From Punica granatum (lineage: Eukaryota; Streptophyta; Magnoliopsida; Myrtales; Lythraceae), in the NCBI RefSeq assembly GCF_007655135.1, contig NC_045127.1, positions 17,393,699-17,457,698 of the forward strand: a stretch of DNA of 64,000 nucleotides, given 5' to 3'. Under the pieces are notes generated by a model. The model saw only the letters and a list, made by a program, of their open reading frames with translations, did no database searches and was not told the origin of the DNA. Shown piece by piece: positions 11,601 to 23,107 of this stretch. Positions within the stretch are counted from its first letter, which is position 1; every line of letters begins with the position of its first letter. The translations under genes were made by a program, and so were the position numbers.

Positions 11601-11799
11601 TGAGCGCTGCCCGGCCTGCCCGATTTTTTTTTTTTAATGCCGGCGGTCCCAGGCAGCCAGTCAACGCTGCCCGGCCTGCCTAGCACTGCCCGAATCTTTT
11701 CTTTACTTAATTAATTTTTTTTCTTAAGGAAATGTGATAAATTAGGAAATGACAATTTTGCCCCCCTCGAAGCCGATGGACCGAAATTAGGTGCTGACA
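8603..11799 (-). repeat. 5' LTR of the Tat element
   Basis: Read on the minus strand, the LTR starts TGTCAGCACC (11799) and ends GGGTGCGCACA (8603), giving the TG...CA ends of LTRs. It abuts the primer-binding site. About the last 1.4 kb on the gag side (8603 to about 10,010) aligns closely with the solo LTR starting at 14,007: both carry the same TGTACGGAA, CGTGTGGG and TATATCCCACACGCC blocks. The remainder has diverged and contains runs of 'gggactgatttgaaaattc' and a 154-bp tandem array. The end farthest from gag (about 11,040-11,640) is GC-rich. The LTR would supply promoter and polyadenylation signals, and none was pinpointed. Confidence 0.85.
10356..10817 (-). repeat. Three tandem copies of a 154-bp unit in the Tat LTR
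   Basis: The phrase GGCCCC(A/G)GGACTAAACTGAAAC recurs at 10356, 10510 and 10664, exactly 154 bases apart each time, with the intervening sequence about 85-90 percent alike by eye. Upstream, 10,118-10,350 has shorter repeats of GGGACTGATTTGAAAATTC. The same vocabulary appears at 15,990-16,390 and, on the opposite strand, at 35,880-36,290. Confidence 0.85.
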
Positions 11800-14006
11800 G
11801 GTTGCTTAATGGATCCTTCCTCCTGGAAGACCCTTGGGAAGTGTATGAGGATATGAATGAGTTAAATTTCCAACGATGGTCCAGTTTAAGATTTGGCACG
11901 GCGCACAAGTCTGCTGCCACCCGGCATCCGACTTAGGTCTTGAGGGTTTTGCTTGATTTTTGGCTTGAGGATGCTAGCTGCGGTTTTGCTGAACTCCTTG
12001 AGAGGTTGAGAGCATTTGTTTGAGTGAGAAATGCTAGAGAGAGAGTGCTTGAAGGTAAGTCCTTAGCTTAATCACTTTAGAGCAATATATAGGCAAAGTT
12101 ATTGAGCAATTAAGCAAAAGCAAGTGCTCCTAACCCCTTGGATTAAGCTTGGGCGGTTTGATTAAGGAAATATCAAGCCTCATATTCTTCCATTGCATTA
12201 ATAAAGAAGAGATAGGAGCATTGATGAGCATTGATGAAGATTGAGTGTTGTCTTCAAATTGTAGGCTTTATATTTTCCCAAGAGGATACAAGTTGCACGG
12301 AGAAGATGACAAGGAGATGAGGGTGAATGTGGACCATGCAATCTTGATGAAGAAGAGTCAAGAAGCATTGATGAGCATTGATGAAAGCTTGAGTGTTGTC
12401 TTGGAAGACTTAGAGATATTTTCATGCAAGTGTGCAAGAGAAGCTTGGGGTGGACAGTTTGGTAAGGGAAGAGTTGCCCTTGGGCAATTTGTGGGTCCCA
12501 TGGCCGAAGAAGAGAAACCGAGAAAAAGCTCGTGTCTCGATTGATTGCGTATTCGAAGCTTATGGTTCGAATTGAACGTCGAATTATCGATATACGCGAG
12601 AAAACGGATTTAATGTGCCCAAGATTAGCACTTTTCGTGGAAAAATGTCAAAGGTCTGTATGAGGCTCGAAAGCCGGTTTTGCTCATTTTAAGCACTCAG
12701 AGCGAAGTTGTCCGCTTCTGACAGCATATCTTGTGTCCGTATCTCACGTTGGTCATTTTCACATAAATTGTCAAATAACGTGGATAACTGACTCTTAAGC
12801 CGGTAATGCAAATGTGGAGCCGGAGATGTCCTGGGAGGCCGAAACTGAATTTCTCAGATTGCTTTCTAAGTTGCTTGTGCTATCCGGAGATCACTGTGAT
12901 CTCTATTTGTTGAGATTGGACCTCTAAGGACATGAAAAGGGCATCTAAGACCCTTAAAGCACTGCTCGGGAGGTCTAGATGAGTTGTGTAGTTCAGTCCG
13001 ACGATTTCACATTGAACCTTGGGGTGTGTAGCACTGTGTAGGGCAAGCATCCGGCGTCAAGTTTCCGTAAAAAAGTCCTCCGGATATGCATTTCCACTGA
13101 AAATGACCATTTCTGGTCCTTGGATGTTACTCGGGAAACTGAGAAGGGTTTTGCTGTCTGTTTTGCCCAATTGTGGATGTTCGCTAGAGTTTTCAGGGCA
13201 ATGCAGTACGAACTTCATTTGCCGTAATTCCGTCTGACCAGTCTCTGGTTATGCATTTCCGAAAAGGGGTATACCCGTTTTGTCACTCGGAAGTCATTCG
13301 AAGTGTCTGTGTGGCTTCCATGAGATAATCTGAAGCACTACTCATACTTTGTATGCTTGTGGGGCATAGCCGTATCTGACATTTAGAATTGACTTTTCTC
13401 CGGGAAACCGGCATTTTTGGACTTCCACTGAAAAGTTGTCTATATACAGAAGGTTGTTCTGTATAGAGCAGATGATTTGCAAAATGCTTTTGAAGACATT
13501 TTTCATCTGTTTGGCACTAATGTGGATTTTTTGAAGTCCAATATTGGCTATCTTCCGACGGTCAAGCGAACTATCGAAAAATAGGACTGTTCATGTGATA
13601 TACTGAAAATGTCGGTTTTGGATATTATTGAGCTCTTTAGTCGCTCTGTTGCCTTTCGGTGACCCCGGGGATCCTTCTGTCGTATGGACATGTCATTTGC
13701 TTAATTTTGTTGACTCAAGGATGAATAGTGATTTCTTGCTCTGTCGAGCCTTCTTCTGTATTCCTGCTCGAGTCGTGGCCTGAATTGCTGCTGATACTGT
13801 TGTTTGGATTGATGAGCCAAAATGGGGTGCTGACAATTATCATGCAATATCATCTTCTCTATTGGGAGTGATTTGATGTCCAATGCACCATCATAGGCTT
13901 TCTCACATGTGCTATCTTTCTCACATGCAATATCAATGTTTTGATCGGTCATATGCATCACATTTCTCATCACGATATTTGCATCATGACCCTATTATAT
14001 GGTATT
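11800..14006. other. LTR-like remnant and unassigned repeat DNA
   Basis: No intact gene is present. The right part ends at 13834 with AAAATGGGGTGCTGACA, the same terminus as the solo LTR ending at 27012, so about 12,540-13,834 is probably the start (minus-strand sense) of another Tat-type LTR cut off on its left. The body does not obviously match the neighbouring LTRs. A partly repeated block occurs at about 12,210-12,260 and 12,360-12,410 (GAGCATTGATGAGCATTGATGA). The 172 bases from 13,835 to 14,006 show nothing specific. Confidence 0.5.
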
Positions 14007-17000
14007 TGTACGCACCCGAATTTCATCCCGTCGGGGCACGCATGCGCCTGCCTATGCAACGCGGCTTGGGAGTATCCACCTTTCCGAAGAAGCGCGACGG
14101 ACGCACGTGAGAAGGAGTCGCCACTACCTTTTTACGACCTGAAGGTCGAAGGCCGGTGAGTTGCCCAGGTCTAGGGGTGTGGGATACACCTAGTATGCTA
14201 AGGCAATGGTCTGTACGGAAGCGGAAATTCCAAATTCGGGGGTTCTATTACGTGTGGGTCTATATCCCACACGCCATTTCAGTACTCTAACTTGCTAGGC
14301 TTGCCATTTTATTTATTTATCGCATGATTTAGGGTTGCACTTGACTCGCCCGTTTTGACACCGTAAATTCGAAGAAACACTCAGACCGTTCACTCTCAAA
14401 CCGAGATTTTTACATGAATAAATGTATAGCATAAACCCTTACATTGTTCTCACAAATAAATAGAAATACAAATTACAACGACTGAATTCCGATCGGTTTA
14501 CGTTCGGTCATTATTCCACTCGTGCTCACCGTGTGGTTTTGAAAAGACTGAAAATTAAATTAAGATGCGCACTCAATATATGAGGGCATTGGACCCCGTG
14601 ATCGATGGTTAGGGGCGTTGGACCCGTGTAAATCGTATCTTAAAGGATCGAGCTCAATTCGCATAACAAACAAGTGCAATAATGTAACAAGTAAGCACAA
14701 ATAAACAAATAATGAGGTTTGTTATTACCGAATTTACGTGAATTAACCAATTATTAACCGGGGTATCTTGGCATGCAAATCCTACCCTAAAGTAGAAAAA
14801 AGTGGTGATGGATAAGGCGTGTAGCATTCGGCATTATTTTAGTGGACCTGACAAACACAATGTCTGGAATCAAGTTTCAAATGTGTGGATTGTTTTTACA
14901 TTGTTCTGTATCGTGACAATATGGCTTTTACAGATTAAGAGTGTTTTCACCTAAAATCTGAAACCTAACCCTCTACTTGACTATTTGCCCATGTTTGATT
15001 AAGCCGAGTTTGAGGTTAATCTGTTTTTCATATTTTAACCCATTCTAAACACAAACTTAGGGAAATGGGAGCACGAGACACCGCTAGGGTGTCGGCGAGT
15101 CAAGAACCAATAGTCATGCCCTTGAACCGGAAAATATGTGTGTGCATGGAAAATCAAGATTACGTGACACGGACTATCGAAAGTCGGTAGCCGGTGTCGA
15201 CTGATCTCTTGGATCCATCGGGGCTCGTGAAAACCCCGAAGAGCCTAGAGGCCGGTCTCTCCGCCCGGAAGTGGTCCAAAAAGAACTTGTATATCCCGAC
15301 TTGAGCCGCCTCAAATTGGGCCTAGACTTAAGTTAAGATATACGAGTACTCCCTAGATATCCATGCTACGTGTGACACGTATCTCGGTGTTTTTCAAATT
15401 GTGAATTTTAAAAGGACATGACCAACAATTCTTGAACTATCGATGCGATCACAGATTATTGACCGGTTCGTGCAATTCATTTAAAAGAGTCGAGTGATTT
15501 ATTTTAACCAAGTTTAGTGTCTCGATTGTCCCGTGTGTGGAATTTTAAGTTAATTAAAAATTTGCTAAATGCTTTAGTTTATGGGTTTCGAGCCGCCGGA
15601 ACGGTCATTGGTGGATCGTCCTGAGAAAACTCTAATTTTCGACCGTCTTGGGGTTAAATCCAAATTTTTAATCAACTTTACGTGATTAAACCGATTCATC
15701 TGAGGTTTTAATAAAAGACATATTCAAACATTCCAAGCACACGAATATGGGCAAATGATCACAATAAAAATAATTAGTCGGTTTTAAGTCCAAGTGATTA
15801 ATTGAACCGTTTTGATGTATAATTTGCCTTAGATTCTATGAGTTTACGAAACGATTTGTTTAAATCTAACGCATTTAACTTATGACTTATCATCCGATCA
15901 AAACTAAACATAAAATACGATCGCATACGATCATATATCACTCACGATCATAGCACAAATCTCATAAATTACTCAAGGATCGAATAAAATTATATTTGAA
16001 TGAACAGGGACTGATTCGAAAATTCGGCTAAAAATTCCGGGGACTGATTTGAGACAACCTGAAAAATTTCCTAGACTAATTTGAAACGTCTGAAAAGTTA
16101 TGTGGCTGAACAAGAAGTAAAAATGGTCCGAGACCTGATTGAGACAGATTTGAAAGTTTGGAACTGATCTAGAAAAAGTGAAAAATGTCGCAGGAACTGA
16201 ACTGAAACAAATTTAAAAGTTTTCTGGACTGGCTTAAAATCATCTGAAAATTCTTTGGTTGAACTGGAAAGTGTTAAAAATGGCCTAGGACTTGATTGAG
16301 ACAAATTCGAAAATTTAGGGCTGACCGAAAAAATTGAAAATAGCAGTAAGGACTGAATCGAAACAACTTGAAAAGTTCATAAAACCTGGTTTTGGTGTAA
16401 CTCACGAACGTTTACTTCACATTACACCATATATACAAGCATTAACATATAAAATGAGGTCCTAAGCATGTCACTAGGTAGAGATTTATACCTTTTCCGA
16501 GCAAATGTCTGGAGGAATTCAAGGAAACTTCAAAACCACTCAAATCAAGCCGGTTGTGGGCTTTCTCGGGACTTCACAGTGGCAGGGAAGTACAGCAACA
16601 GGGAGTCAACACACGCAGCAGCCGCGAGAAAGGAAAACGAAAGTCCGGCATGACTCAAAGAGCGGGAGGAAGAGCTGAACTGCGACGCACGATGCTTGAC
16701 AGAGACCTTTTTGGGCTATTGTTGAGAGGCAACGTGTGAGGCTCCTGGTTATCCACGAACGATGACAGGAACGGGCTTTCCAAGGGCTCCCCATAGCTGA
16801 AAAAAAAAAAAAAGCAAACAAATAAACAAACATGACGCAATAGGAAAAGGAAAAGGGAGACAAACAACAAAGAAAGAAAATGAAAGAGTTAAGAGCTGGG
16901 GCTTTGCTTCTGCGTACGTCTGAGGAAAAGGGAAAAGAGTTGAGCTGCTGTTCTGATCCGAAGGAGAGAAAGGTTGGTGATTGCTGGTGTTCAAGCCATG

Positions 17001-18087
17001 TTTATTGAGCCCAAACTGCAAATGTGAGTGGCCACCATTGAGAGAAAGTTGCAGGTGATCGTGTGAAAGAGATGAGATGGAACCAGTGAGGGAAGATCAA
17101 GGTTGAACCAGAAGGATCCGGAAATCATCTTGGCCTGTCTGTTCTCTGTTGAGAACGTGTGCAAGAGTAGCCTGCCACAGATAGGATGTAGGCGTGCAGA
17201 AAAAATAAGAGCAGAAACATGGGGAGCCAAAAGGAAGTGACAGAGGAGTTGGCGTGGAGAGGAAGGAGCTGTCTTTTTTTTTTTTCTTTTTTGCTGTTAG
17301 GTGAGGGAGTCGATTTTTTGCTGAGGGGAAGAGAGGTGGGACTGAGGGAACGAGTCAGGGCATTCTGTGCATTCCGCAGAGGAGAAGAAGGCGTGGGGAA
17401 AAGGGGAAGGGGTGGAGTAAACTCCACCTTGCTCAGTCAAAGCAGAAGAAGCAGAGCTGTGACCAATGGTCCATAGGATGACCTGAACATCCGAAATTTT
17501 CCTGAATTGCTCATGAACCTTTCGGTCTATGTGATATTTTTCCTTGATCCCTACATGAGTTAGGCACATCCTCGTAAAATTTAAAGATCGTTCGACCTTG
17601 GGAAGTTCCCGAAAGAAGTTTTCTTCAACAGCTGGCTCGAACCAAGAGATTTGGTTCTGATTTGTGAGAATATATTCAATTCTGTACTAATCTAGCAAAA
17701 AACATCTCCTATTTTTTTAATTTTCTGAATCTTCAGTGAATTAGGAATCCAATGACGTTGGTCATGCTTGAAAATACGAAGAATTGAATTTTTTTATGGA
17801 TTTTCTCCCTCGACTAGCAGAGTCTGTCATGGTTTAACAATTTCGCGCATGGTGCATTCAAAAATTCATAACTCTATCTCTGTATTGAATCTTGGAACGA
17901 ATGACCCGTCAAATTGAACCTAACTCGATTTCCTAGGTCAAGAATACAGAATTCACCTTTTTAGGTGCAGGATTGACCGTAATATGATGCGTCGAATCCC
18001 ATGCTCGAGCAGTTATATTCACTGTTTGGGCACCCCAAGTCCCACAAATTTTATCTTTTTGCTCGAATGGGCTCTCGACGTGATTTT

Positions 18088-19938
18088 TGTTATTGATATA
18101 CCCTAGAGCCTGATTTATGTATTTGGATAATACTTTTATGGCAATAAAGTTTATTCTATTATTCGTATATTGTCTATGTTTATTAGAATAAAGTCATTAA
18201 GATATGTTGAATGCTTCATTCTTAAGAGTTAAGAATATGAGTGACGTAGTAATTCGGTAAAAATATCTTTAAAATGTTCACGATCGTAGGAGACTTAACT
18301 AGACATTATTTCTCCAGACAGATCGTCACCTCTGTCTGTTTTCATGATCATGTTATCTGATAACTATTATCATGACAGATATGTGGATACTTATATGATA
18401 AGTAGTCGAACGTGACATGCAGATAATATTCATACGGTAATTTACTAATGTCAATAAATGTTATCCGGATCGTATTAGTGCATATAGTCCTTAGACCTAA
18501 GATGGAATGCTATCTCAAGTATAGGTGATTAGGATTTGCTACTGCTAATGTATTTGTGCTTAGCATGAGTATTCGGCAGATAGTGGTCGTAGTTAGTTAT
18601 ACTTGGAGTTAGGTGTCCGATCAAGACGGAATTCACTAACCTAAGTAAACAGGGAAAATGTCCTATGGATATGAGTTTTGTTCTGGATCGAGAAATCCTT
18701 CGCCGGGGTAGATAGACTCGAATAGAAATGAGTTTCTATTCAAGTACTACAAATCTAAGAATGAAATTAGAGAGTCTATATAATCGGCTATAGAGTTTGG
18801 CATTTACCGTAACTCTGGCTAGATCGGGATCTTGTAGTGAAGGGATTCAATGCATAGCATATACGATCAGAGGTTCATCAGAATGTTTCAATTGTACATT
18901 CATCATCACTTGGATTGTCACAATATGCTGCTAGGTGTCACTCGTGAACTTTAGGAACCAATGGCATTTTGGGAATTATGCTTTTGGTTACAGAAAGAGT
19001 TTATGGTAGTGTCAAATGAGTTGATACTACAATCCCATTGCCATTTGATGATGAATCTAGTTAGTCACACACGATGAGCGTGTTTAAACCGAGAAAAGAA
19101 TTAATTCTAATTAAGGAAGTTAATTAGGAATTAATTATCGAACGAGGCTTGCAATGTGGTTGCAAGGGTGCTAGCACATCCTGAGCCGAGTTCAATATCA
19201 AGGATAAATCTAATTAAGGAAATACTTTAGTTTCCTTATTTGGAGAGTTTCTATAAATAGATTGTCTATTGATTGAAACTCGTGTCAAGGACTTGTTTGA
19301 TCTTTCTTTCTTATAACAAGGGCAAGTCATTGAATGAATTAAGTGTGAGGACTCATTTGTGATTTATTAATTAATGCAGATTAATTAATAATTACATTTT
19401 AGTCCTTAGGGTAAAGATATATATAGATATACTCTTACAGATAACCACACAATACAATCAATCATCAACCAATATTAGAGAGGAAGAGAGAAGGTTTCGA
19501 CTGAGGCAATAACAGCAACTCAGCTGCACAAATCGCAAGGCCGATCGGAGTTCTTTTCGGCTCCGGTTCGACGTTTCGGTGTTGTCCTTGATGTCCTTGA
19601 AGAGATCCTTTCATTCCGTGACGATTCCGTTCGAGATCGATGACCTAGATCGGAGTGTACAAGTCGAGAGGAGTTTAATCTCGGTGGAGACGTGCTCGTG
19701 TGGACGAACTAGAGACCGGACACTTGGACAGTTAGTTTGATCGACTCGAATCAGCAAGGTTAGTATAAAAGTCGAAACTTTTCATGTAGATTCGATATGT
19801 GATGTTGTTTATTCGTTTAGAAGGCGATTCTTATGTCAAGATATGATCTTGAAATTTTCGATTAAATGAGCACGGGATAAAAATTTGATTTTTACCGTAA
19901 TTAACTTTTCCGCTTCGCACATGCTCGGTTTTCTAACA
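18088..19938 (+). repeat. Copia 5' LTR
   Basis: It begins TGTTATTGATATACCC and ends GGTTTTCTAACA, 1851 bp. A block of about 40 bases present in the 3' LTR near 25,078-25,117 (with the palindrome TAGTATACATATACTA) is missing here near 18,348. TATAAATAGATTG at 19,251-19,263 is the best TATA candidate. Confidence 0.9.
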
Positions 19939-21784
19939 GTGGTATCAAAGCCACCCTTCTAATCGATTAGATACATGTTTTGTGCCTAATTTAGTGGTTG
20001 ATTGTCATTTATTAAAGTGTTTGATAAATCGGTATCGAACAAGGTACGAGAAATCGTTTCTTGTAATCGGGTTTAGATCACTGAACCGGTGATCTCTCTC
20101 GGCTGAAAAGGTTGCAGTAATCGCTGATGTCCTGTTCACTACTGGGCACAACTGTTCGCGAAGGGACGCAACTGTTCTCGACTAGGCGCGACTGTTCGCG
20201 AAGGGACGTAACTGTTCGCGACGGGGCGCGACTGTTCGTGACTAAACGCGACTGTGAAGCGCGTGACTGACATGGCTGTCCAGAACCGGCGCTCGTCGCG
20301 TAACAAGTAAATTTCTATATTTTCGGAAATAAGATTTTTTAAACAATTAATTCCCAAAATTGTTTTTTCGTAAAATTTAATTTTATGAAATTGGATATTT
20401 GATATCCTATTCTAATGAGATTAGAGATTTGATATTTGATATCAAAAAGGAATTTTGAAGATACACTAGATATGTGAAATCTTGTATATTTTTCAAAATT
20501 GGAAATTTCCTAATATGAGATATTTGGATATTTTGTAAAAAGTTACAAAATTGGCACGAAATTTATTTCCTTTTATTCTATTAGTTTCCTTTTATACATT
20601 TTGAGCATGGTGTGTGATTATGGACTTTAGGAAAATTTTACTTATTTCTTGTGGCTTTAGGATTAGGCTAATAGTAAGTCCATGATCATGCTTTTATCGA
20701 TTCCGAGTACATATTTATGCATGTGATGTGTGAATACGGAACCGAATAGTAATTAGGTCACCTAAAAGAAAATCTTCCAAATTAAAATAATTAAGTCGAG
20801 AATGGCATGAGGTTGCGAACCTCTGTCATGGCTCTCCACCAAAGCATTCTCCAAAGAGTTTTAGTTTGTTTCTCTGTTGGTCATGGACACACGGGGGCAC
20901 AAGACAGACTAAGAGATCTTTTTGAATGAATGTTAAACATGTGATATTTTAGATTTTCGATTGCTAATAACGGTAAGCACCTGAGGCAGCTGACATCTAG
21001 GGTTTGGTGGGTCAGACTTAACTATGTATGATGGACTAATAACGGCAGGCACCTGAGGTCCATAGGACTAGGAGCCGAATTGATTGAGCCATACATAGAG
21101 ATGTATTAAGCAAGGAGTTGTTCGCTTGTAGATTGCTTGTTTCCAATAATGGCAAGCACATGAGGGAATTAGCATTTTATGAGAATTCAATCACCCGCTA
21201 GGAATCTTTCCCGATTAGGATTCCCGTTTCCTATTTTGGAAGTGTAGAACTTGAACAGATAGTGGGAGACCATTTTGATTGAAAGTTCATGATCATTATG
21301 GTCGATATACATAAATTCACTAATTGGAATCTTGTTACTTTCTGCATTACTTGATATGATATCTCTAATCCATTCGTTAGCATACTTAACACGAATAGCT
21401 TTACTGGGCCTAAAAGGACTAGTTACAGCACCTTGATATTGTCTGAAACTTGGAGCGTATAGGATACGTTTAATTGACTCTTTCATCCATGGCTCTTAGT
21501 GAAGAGATCATGGAAGATAAGTGTCTTGTATTCAAGAGAAAGACAAAGGATAGAGGTAGTTGTAAACAAAGGAAATTGTTTCCGGTTGTAGCAAATATGG
21601 ATAGTAGAATAGGAAATGCTCTCAATACTTGGAGTGATTGAAAGCGATCCAAGGGAAAAAGGACAAGCTTTTGGAAGGTAAATCCATATCTTGCCTGTTC
21701 TAATAGTTCGTCTAGCTCATCTACTGTATGGGTTTTTTTATATAAGTGCAAATTTGAGAAACTAGTACTTTTATACATGAACTA
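19939..21784 (+). other. Copia leader and decayed gag region
   Basis: No gag ORF is recognisable. The segment holds a GC-rich array of 'cgcgactgttcgcga'-like units (about 20,145-20,258). It also holds three imperfect copies of TAATAACGGCAAGCACCTGAGG (near 20,967, 21,039 and 21,146). The longest open frames between 21,187 and 21,778 are on the opposite strand (99 and 102 codons) and match nothing I recognise. The zinc knuckle and the protease D-S/T-G motif expected just before 21,785 are absent or unreadable. Confidence 0.6.
19940..19951 (+). other. Copia primer-binding site
   Basis: TGGTATCAAAGC follows the LTR end by one base. It differs by one base from the usual complement of the 3' end of plant initiator tRNA-Met. 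Confidence 0.85.
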
Positions 21785-22315
21785 GCAAGCAGTAGGGTCC
21801 TCGGAAGGAATGAGGTCTACCTAAAGATCGGCAATGGAGCAAGTGTTACCGCCAAAACTGTGGGGTCGACTTCATTACATCCGGATGGATATTTTTTATT
21901 TCTAGATCGTGTTTTAGTTTTGCCAAACGCCTATCGGAACATTATTTCTGTTTCTAATTTGACTATGAGTGGATATTTGTTTGATTTCAAGCATGATGTT
22001 TGCGACATTTATTATGGTAATAAACTTATTGGCGTTGGTTATTTACACGATGGCCGTTATTATCTTAGAGCTAGAAATGAAACGCTTCTGAATACGATTG
22101 AGATTAATACCGTGTCCGAATCTACTCCAAGTCTAAAGCAACTTTGGCACCTTAGACTAGGGCATGTTGCAAATGATAGGATAAGTAAGTTGGAGAAGAT
22201 GGGGCTTATAGTTCCGTTGGGTTCAGAATCCAATCCGACTTACGAGTCTTGTCTTCAAGGCAAAATGACTAGGACTCCATTTGTAGGACAAATGAAGAGG
22301 GCTGAAGAAGTTTAA
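21785..22315 (+). pseudogene. Copia GAG-pre-integrase segment
   Basis: The frame reads KIGNGASVTAKTVGS, then VLVLPNAYRNIISVSNL, and closes with LKQLWHLRLGHVANDRISKL, the HX(n)H...CXXC integrase zinc-binding prelude (ESCLQGKMTRTPF). A TAA at 22313-22315 cuts it from ELIHSDVCGPF, which continues the same frame. The first half of the protease is missing upstream. In intact elements this domain links protease to integrase. Confidence 0.85.
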
Positions 22316-23107
22316 GAACTCATACATAGCGATGTATGTGGTCCCTTTAATGAAGTGGCTCGGGATGGATATTCCTACTTCATCACCTTTACCGATGATT
22401 ATTCTCGTTTTGGGTATGTTTATCTTATGAAGTATTAACATGAATCTTTTGAAAAGTTCAAGGAATTCAAAGCTGAAGCAGAAAAGCAGAAAGGGAAAAG
22501 CATCAAGACTCTTCGATCAGATTGAGGAGGAGAGTACATGAGTACTGAATTTGGTGATTTCCTAAAGGAACACGGTATTGTTTCTCAATTTACACCACCA
22601 GGAACACCACAGTTGAATGGAGTTTCTGAGAGGAGAAACCGTACCCTGTTGGACATGGTTCGGTCGATGATGAGCTATACAGATCTCCCAATTTCGATGT
22701 GGGGATATGCGCTGCAGACCGCATGTTACTTGCTTAATATGATTCCAAGCAAGTTAGTCTCTATCTCTCCATATGAGATATGGAATGGTAGGACACCTAG
22801 TCTTAAGCACGTTAAGATTTGGGGTTGTCCTGCATTCATTAAGAAGCAGAAGATCGATAAGCTGGAAACTCGGTCCGAGAAAGGCAGGTTTGTTGGTTAT
22901 CCAAGTGACAGCCTTGGATACTATTTTTATTTCCCTGCTGAGCAAAGGGTTGTTATCAGTAGAAATGCGATCTTTCTGGAAAAACAGTTTATCCAGGAAG
23001 GTGGTATAGGAAGGCAAATAATACTTGATGAGGAGTCATCAATGCCACAGACCAATCAGACGCCCATTTCGATGGAAACTGATAAACTAATAGAAACACC
23101 AATTTAG
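22316..23107 (+). pseudogene. Copia integrase core and C-terminal part, broken
   Basis: The catalytic acidic residues are all present in motifs HSDVCGPF, FTDDYSRFGYVYLMKY and GVSERRNRTLLDMVRSMM. Stops interrupt the frame at about 22,437 (TAA), 22,525 (TGA where RSDRGGEY is usual, a CGA-to-TGA change) and 23,105 (TAG). The C-terminal part has the copia-specific KIWGCPAFIKKQK and KGRFVGYPSDSLGYYFY. Integrase inserts the DNA copy into chromosomes with a 5-bp stagger, as seen in the flanking ATTTT. Confidence 0.9.

Larger units (their letters stand above)
1..11799 (-). mobile_element. Tat-lineage Ty3/gypsy retrotransposon, truncated by the window edge
   Basis: The element is transcribed right to left. 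Its 5' LTR is at 8603-11799 and its primer-binding site follows at 8582-8599. It then carries an extra ORF (8025-6595), gag (6234-3963), a protease and G-patch-like segment, and RT, RNase H and a second RNase H down to position 1. Two features place it in the Tat/Ogre-type clade: the second, archaeal-type RNase H after the usual one, and the additional ORF before gag. Integrase and the 3' LTR lie outside the window to the left. Coding is interrupted by in-frame stops near 7955, 6971, 6218, 3964, 3811 and 1655, and by frameshifts near 5880, 3350 and 1857, so this copy is not autonomous. The base after the LTR end (GGTTG, 11800-11804) would be the target duplication, but its partner is not visible. 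Confidence 0.9.

Noticed and set aside
11139..11637. GC-rich plus-strand frames at the outer end of the Tat LTR as a host gene
   Set aside because: They lie inside the LTR boundaries, show no domain and overlap one another in three frames.
20139..20357. A minus-strand 72-codon frame with repeated NSYVPSRTVAPSREQ-like text
   Set aside because: It is the translation of a short GC-rich tandem array in the copia leader, not a gene.
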